The position numbers were made by a program, and so were the translations under genes. A stretch of DNA of 23,160 nt, taken from assembly GCA_049644345.1 (NCBI GenBank), contig JBARRS010000126.1:1-23160 (forward strand), in the 5' to 3' direction. The stretch comes from JBARRS01 sp049644345. GTDB lineage: Bacteria > Actinomycetota > Thermoleophilia > Gaiellales > Gaiellaceae. Positions within the stretch are counted from its first letter, which is position 1. The number at the start of each line of letters is the position of its first letter. Below, piece after piece: positions 20,181 through 23,160 of this stretch. Under the pieces are notes generated by a model. The model saw only the letters and a program-made list of their open reading frames with translations. It was not told where the DNA came from and ran no database searches.

Positions 20181-22031
20181 TCACGCGCGGCCGGCTCTGT
20201 GCAGCTGCGCATAGATCGAGCGCGCTGTCTTCGCCGGAATCCCGGGGACTCCCTCGAGCTCCTCCTGCGAGGCGGCCAGGAAGCGCTCCGCGGAGCCGAA
20301 GTGGCGCAGGAGCGCGCGCCGGCGCGCCGGGCCGACGCCCTCGAGCTCGTCGAAGATCGACTCGCGCGCCTTCGCGTCCCGCCGCTGGCGGTGGAAGCCG
20401 ATCGCGAACCGGTGCGCCTCGTCTCGGAGCCGCTGCAAGAGCTGCAGGCCCGCCGAGTTGCGGTCGAGCAGGATCGGCTCGGAGCGATCCGGCACGAACA
20501 CCTCCTCGATCCGCTTCGCGAGCGCGATCACGGCCACACGCGGCAGGTCGTACGCCTTCATCGCCGCCAGCGCCGCCGAGAGCTGGCCCTTGCCGCCGTC
20601 GATCACGACGAGGTTGGGCACGGCAGCAAAGGACTCGTCGTACTCGTCCGAAGTCGCGTCGCGCAAGCGGGCGAACCGTCGCGAGACGAGCTCGGCCATC
20701 GCCGCGAAATCGTCCTGCCCGTCGAGGCCGCGGACGCCGAACTTGCGGTAGTGCGCCTTCTTCGGGACGGCGTCCTGGAAGACGACCATCGAGCCGACGA
20801 CGGCCTCCTCGCCGATGTTCGAGACGTCGAAGCACTCGATCCGGATCGGCAGACTCTCGAGGTTGAGCGCCTCTCGCAGCTCCTCGAGGGCCTCCACCCG
20901 CCGGAGCCGACGGCGCTCCTGCGCAAGCGCGTCCGACTCGAGTGCGAGACCCGCGTTCTGTGTCGCAAGCACCTGCAGGCGCCGCTTCTCACCGCGCTCG
21001 GCCGCCCGCACCTCGACTCGAGCGCCACGCCGCGCGGAGAGGAACTCCGCCAGCGCTGAAAGGTCCCCGGCCTCGCGGGGCACGACGAGTTGCGGCGGCA
21101 CGCTCGGCGCGGAGCCGTAGTACTCGAGGCAGAACGCCTCGAGCAGGCTCGCCGTGTCCTGCCCCTCGACGTTCTCGAGATGGAAGCCGTAGCGGTCGAT
21201 CAGTCGCCCGTCGCGGAGCGGGAAGATCTGGACGGCCGCCCGGTCTCCTTCCGCCGCGACGCCGATCACGTCGACGGTCCCGACCGAGCGACGGTCGGCG
21301 GCCTGCCGCTCCGCGAGGTGGCGCACGGAGAACAGCCGGTTCCGGTAGCGGGCCGCCTCCTCGAAGCGCTCGGCCTCGGCGGCCTCCTTCATCCGCACCT
21401 CGAGCTCGCGCAGAATCGGCTGCGTGTCCCCGGAGAGGAACTCGATCACCCGGTCGATGATCTCCGCGTAGTCCTCCTTCGAGATGTAGCCGACGCACGG
21501 CGCCTTGCAGCGGTCGATGTGGTAGTCGAGGCAAGGGATGCCCGAGTGGCGGCCCGGCTTCGGCCCCTCGCACGGCCGGAACTGGAAGACACGATTGAGC
21601 ACGTCGAGCGTCTCCCGCACCTTCTTCGCGTTCGCGTACGGACCGAAGTAGACGACTCCGCGCCGGTGCCGCTCGCGCGTGAACATCACCCGGGGGTACT
21701 CGTCCTCGACCGTGATCGCGATGTACGGGAACGACTTGTCGTCACGGAGCCGGATGTTGAACGGGGGCCGGTATCTCTTGACCAGGTTCTGCTCGAGGTG
21801 AAGTGCCTCGACCTCGGTGTCGGTGACGATCACCTCCACGTCCGCGATCCGCGACGGCAGATCCGCGATCGCCGCCCGCGTGTCGCCGCCCTGCTGGAAG
21901 TAGCTGCGGACACGCAGCCGTAGCGACTTGGCCTTGCCGATGTACAGGACCTGGCCGTTCTCGTCGCGGAAGAGATAGACGCCCGGCTTGGCGGGCAGCG
22001 ATTTCAGCTGCTGCTCGACGCGCTCATTCAC
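20181..22031 (-). CDS. uvrC: Excinuclease ABC subunit C
   Basis: UvrC makes both incisions in nucleotide-excision repair together with UvrAB. The 616-residue protein has the N-terminal GIY-YIG nuclease (KPGVYLF at 15-21, LYIGKAKSLRLRV, then TEVEALHLEQNLVKRYRPPFN). A cysteine cluster (CEGPKPGR, GIPCLDYHIDRCKAPCVGY) and the UvrB-binding UVR helix (RFEEAARYRNRL) follow. The RNase-H-like endonuclease has IECFDVSNIGEEAVVGSMV and VVIDGGKGQLSAAL, and a C-terminal helix-hairpin-helix pair has LEGVGPARRRALL and LEGVPGIPAKTARSIY. The start is GTG at 22031 with TACGCT 6 bases before it. A 17-bp inverted repeat covers this promoter. Confidence 0.97.
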   Translation of the reverse strand: MNERVEQQLKSLPAKPGVYLFRDENGQVLYIGKAKSLRLRVRSYFQQGGDTRAAIADLPSRIADVEVIVTDTEVEALHLEQNLVKRYRPPFNIRLRDDKSFPYIAITVEDEYPRVMFTRERHRRGVVYFGPYANAKKVRETLDVLNRVFQFRPCEGPKPGRHSGIPCLDYHIDRCKAPCVGYISKEDYAEIIDRVIEFLSGDTQPILRELEVRMKEAAEAERFEEAARYRNRLFSVRHLAERQAADRRSVGTVDVIGVAAEGDRAAVQIFPLRDGRLIDRYGFHLENVEGQDTASLLEAFCLEYYGSAPSVPPQLVVPREAGDLSALAEFLSARRGARVEVRAAERGEKRRLQVLATQNAGLALESDALAQERRRLRRVEALEELREALNLESLPIRIECFDVSNIGEEAVVGSMVVFQDAVPKKAHYRKFGVRGLDGQDDFAAMAELVSRRFARLRDATSDEYDESFAAVPNLVVIDGGKGQLSAALAAMKAYDLPRVAVIALAKRIEEVFVPDRSEPILLDRNSAGLQLLQRLRDEAHRFAIGFHRQRRDAKARESIFDELEGVGPARRRALLRHFGSAERFLAASQEELEGVPGIPAKTARSIYAQLHRAGRA

Positions 22032-22048
22032 CGGGCTAGCGTAGCCCG
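22032..22048 (-). promoter_or_regulatory. Inverted repeat over the uvrC -10 box
   Basis: CGGGCTA and TAGCCCG, separated by GCG, form a perfect 7-bp inverted repeat directly before the uvrC GTG. The -10 hexamer TACGCT (22043-22038, minus) lies in its centre. It may be an operator or a start-site hairpin. Confidence 0.45.
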
Positions 22049-22052
22049 CGGC

Positions 22053-22058
22053 TACCCT
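22053..22058 (+). promoter_or_regulatory. -10 box for the glycoside-hydrolase-like gene
   Basis: TACCCT lies 9 bases before the GTG at 22068 (6 before a TTG at 22065). It is divergent to the uvrC box, with 9 bases between the two boxes. Confidence 0.4.
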
Positions 22059-22067
22059 GCGGCCTTG

Positions 22068-23160
22068 GTGCGGAGGAAAGGCTGGATCGCACTGGGGGGA
22101 GCGGTGCTCGCGGGGGTCGTCGTGATCCTGTTGCTCACCTCCGGGACGGAGCCACCCGGCCGGCGGTCCTTACCGGGGGGACGCACGCGGCCGCTCCTCG
22201 TCGGGGTCGCCGAGGACGCCGTCAAGAACCTCGACCCGACGGTCACCAAGCAGCTGATCGATGTCGCGCAGCGGACGGGCTTCGACGCCCTCAGCGTCTC
22301 GGTGACCTGGTTGCACGGCCAGAGGGCCCCGAACCCGGCCGACGTGACGCTCCTGCAGAACACGGCGCGCGCCGCCCGCGCAGACGGGATCCGTGTTTTC
22401 CTCGTCGTCTGGAACGGCCTCTCCGGCGGCACGCCGCGGAGCGTCCGCGAGCGAGCGCAGTTCGCCCGCTTCACCGCCGCGATCGCCCGCGACGTGCCCG
22501 GAATCCGGGACTTCGTCATCGGCAACGAGCCGAACCTGAACACCTTCTGGATGCCGCAGTACGGGCCCGGCGGCCGCGACCTCGCCTCGGCGAACTATCT
22601 CGACCTGCTCGCCCGCACATACGACTCGCTCAAGGCGGTGTCGGCGCAGATCGACGTGATCGGCGGCGGGCTCTCTCCAGTCGGCTCCGACGATCCGCGG
22701 CAGGCGCGCCAGACTCACTCGCCGACAGGCTTCCTTCGCGACCTCGGTGCCGACTACCGGTCGAGCGGCCGCTCCCGCCCGATCATGGACGGCTTGGCGA
22801 TGCACCCGTACATGCATGCGGCGCGGTTCCCGCCGACGACGAGCCATCCGGAGCCCGATACGACGATCACGATCGCCGACTACGACAAGCTCGTCGGGCT
22901 GCTGCGCGAGGCCTTCGGCGGCACACCGCAGCCCGGCGCCTCTCTGCCGATCTACTACACGGAGTTCGGCGTCCAGACCCGGGTACCGCCGCGGCACGCC
23001 CGCGGCTACACGAACCTGCACTCGATCTTCGCGCAGGACGCCGTCGCGGCGCCGGTCCAGGCCGAGTACTACAAGGAGGCGCTCCAGCTGGCCTTCTGCC
23101 AGCCGACCGTCCGCGGGCTCTTCATCTTCCACGTCTGGGACGAGCCAAATCTGCGCGGGT
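22068..23160 (+). CDS. Membrane-anchored glycoside-hydrolase-like protein, clan GH-A type (partial)
   Basis: The frame is open from GTG 22068 (or TTG 22065) to the window end, 364 codons without a stop. An N-terminal anchor (VRRKGWIALGGAVLAG, then VVVILLLTSG) is followed by a short Pro/Gly linker and a TIM-barrel-like domain. Candidate catalytic glutamates are Glu154 in VIGNEPNLN, as in the acid/base NEP motif after strand 4, and Glu299 in IYYTEFGV, as in the nucleophile strand 7. GLAMHPYMH lies between them. The domain would act outside the cell. The sugar substrate is unknown, and family-level assignment (GH5/GH39-like) is not possible by eye. Confidence 0.78.
   Translation, partial: MRRKGWIALGGAVLAGVVVILLLTSGTEPPGRRSLPGGRTRPLLVGVAEDAVKNLDPTVTKQLIDVAQRTGFDALSVSVTWLHGQRAPNPADVTLLQNTARAARADGIRVFLVVWNGLSGGTPRSVRERAQFARFTAAIARDVPGIRDFVIGNEPNLNTFWMPQYGPGGRDLASANYLDLLARTYDSLKAVSAQIDVIGGGLSPVGSDDPRQARQTHSPTGFLRDLGADYRSSGRSRPIMDGLAMHPYMHAARFPPTTSHPEPDTTITIADYDKLVGLLREAFGGTPQPGASLPIYYTEFGVQTRVPPRHARGYTNLHSIFAQDAVAAPVQAEYYKEALQLAFCQPTVRGLFIFHVWDEPNLRG

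Noticed and set aside
22170..23132. 320-codon minus-strand frame at the window end
   Set aside because: It is the shadow of the plus-strand glycoside-hydrolase-like gene, which has an anchor, NEP and TEFG motifs and good codon use.

Overview
The window comes from a strongly GC-rich bacterium whose genes are packed so tightly that neighbouring coding regions often touch or overlap. A deep-branching actinobacterium of the Thermoleophilia kind (Gaiella/Solirubrobacter-like) fits best. The reasons are a WhiA regulator beside gap-pgk-tpi, G or C in most third codon positions, many GTG and TTG starts, and many genes whose -10 box (TANNNT) lies only 6 to 9 bases before the start codon, as in leaderless actinobacterial transcription. 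The taxon is an inference; no rRNA or marker set is present to fix it.

Left part (1-6460): the tail of an unrecognised gene, tRNA-Gly(CCC), a lipoprotein, and class I fructose-bisphosphate aldolase on the plus strand. On the minus strand lie a secreted repeat-family protein, GlpX fructose-1,6-bisphosphatase, arginyl-tRNA synthetase and a two-helix channel-like protein with an RCK/TrkA domain. A small DUF3467 protein is read divergently from the last of these.

Middle part (6419-10394): an M48 membrane protease (minus) sits back to back with a plus-strand operon of metallophosphoesterase, small lipoprotein and membrane-anchored Ser/Thr kinase. The kinase appears to start at CTG. An ECF-type sigma factor converges on the kinase, with the two stop codons abutting.

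Glycolysis block (10430-15833, minus): gap, pgk, a class V PLP enzyme, tpiA and gpmI form one cluster covering triose-phosphate interconversion and most of lower glycolysis. Together with the aldolase and GlpX at the left, the window holds much of the fructose-bisphosphate to 2-phosphoglycerate route in both directions. Upstream of gap lies the only long non-coding stretch (15834-16222), which holds imperfect direct repeats and a chain of GC-rich hairpins, one of them an apparent terminator.

Right part (16223-23160): ogt overlaps whiA on the minus strand. A P5C dehydrogenase runs divergently and ends in a stop shared with a convergent GNAT gene. An ABM-like small protein and uvrC follow on the minus strand. 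A membrane-anchored glycoside-hydrolase-like protein starts divergently from uvrC and runs off the window end. The usual actinobacterial order uvrC-rapZ-yvcK-whiA-gap-pgk-tpi is recognisable, but rapZ and yvcK are missing from between uvrC and whiA.

Most of the content is housekeeping. The most notable points are the probable CTG start, the coupled lipoprotein/PASTA-less kinase pair, the hairpin/repeat cluster before gap, a tandem 11-bp repeat before the sigma factor promoter, divergent promoters with overlapping -10 boxes, a non-canonical K+-channel filter, an arginyl-tRNA synthetase without HIGH histidines, and compact PGK and TIM.
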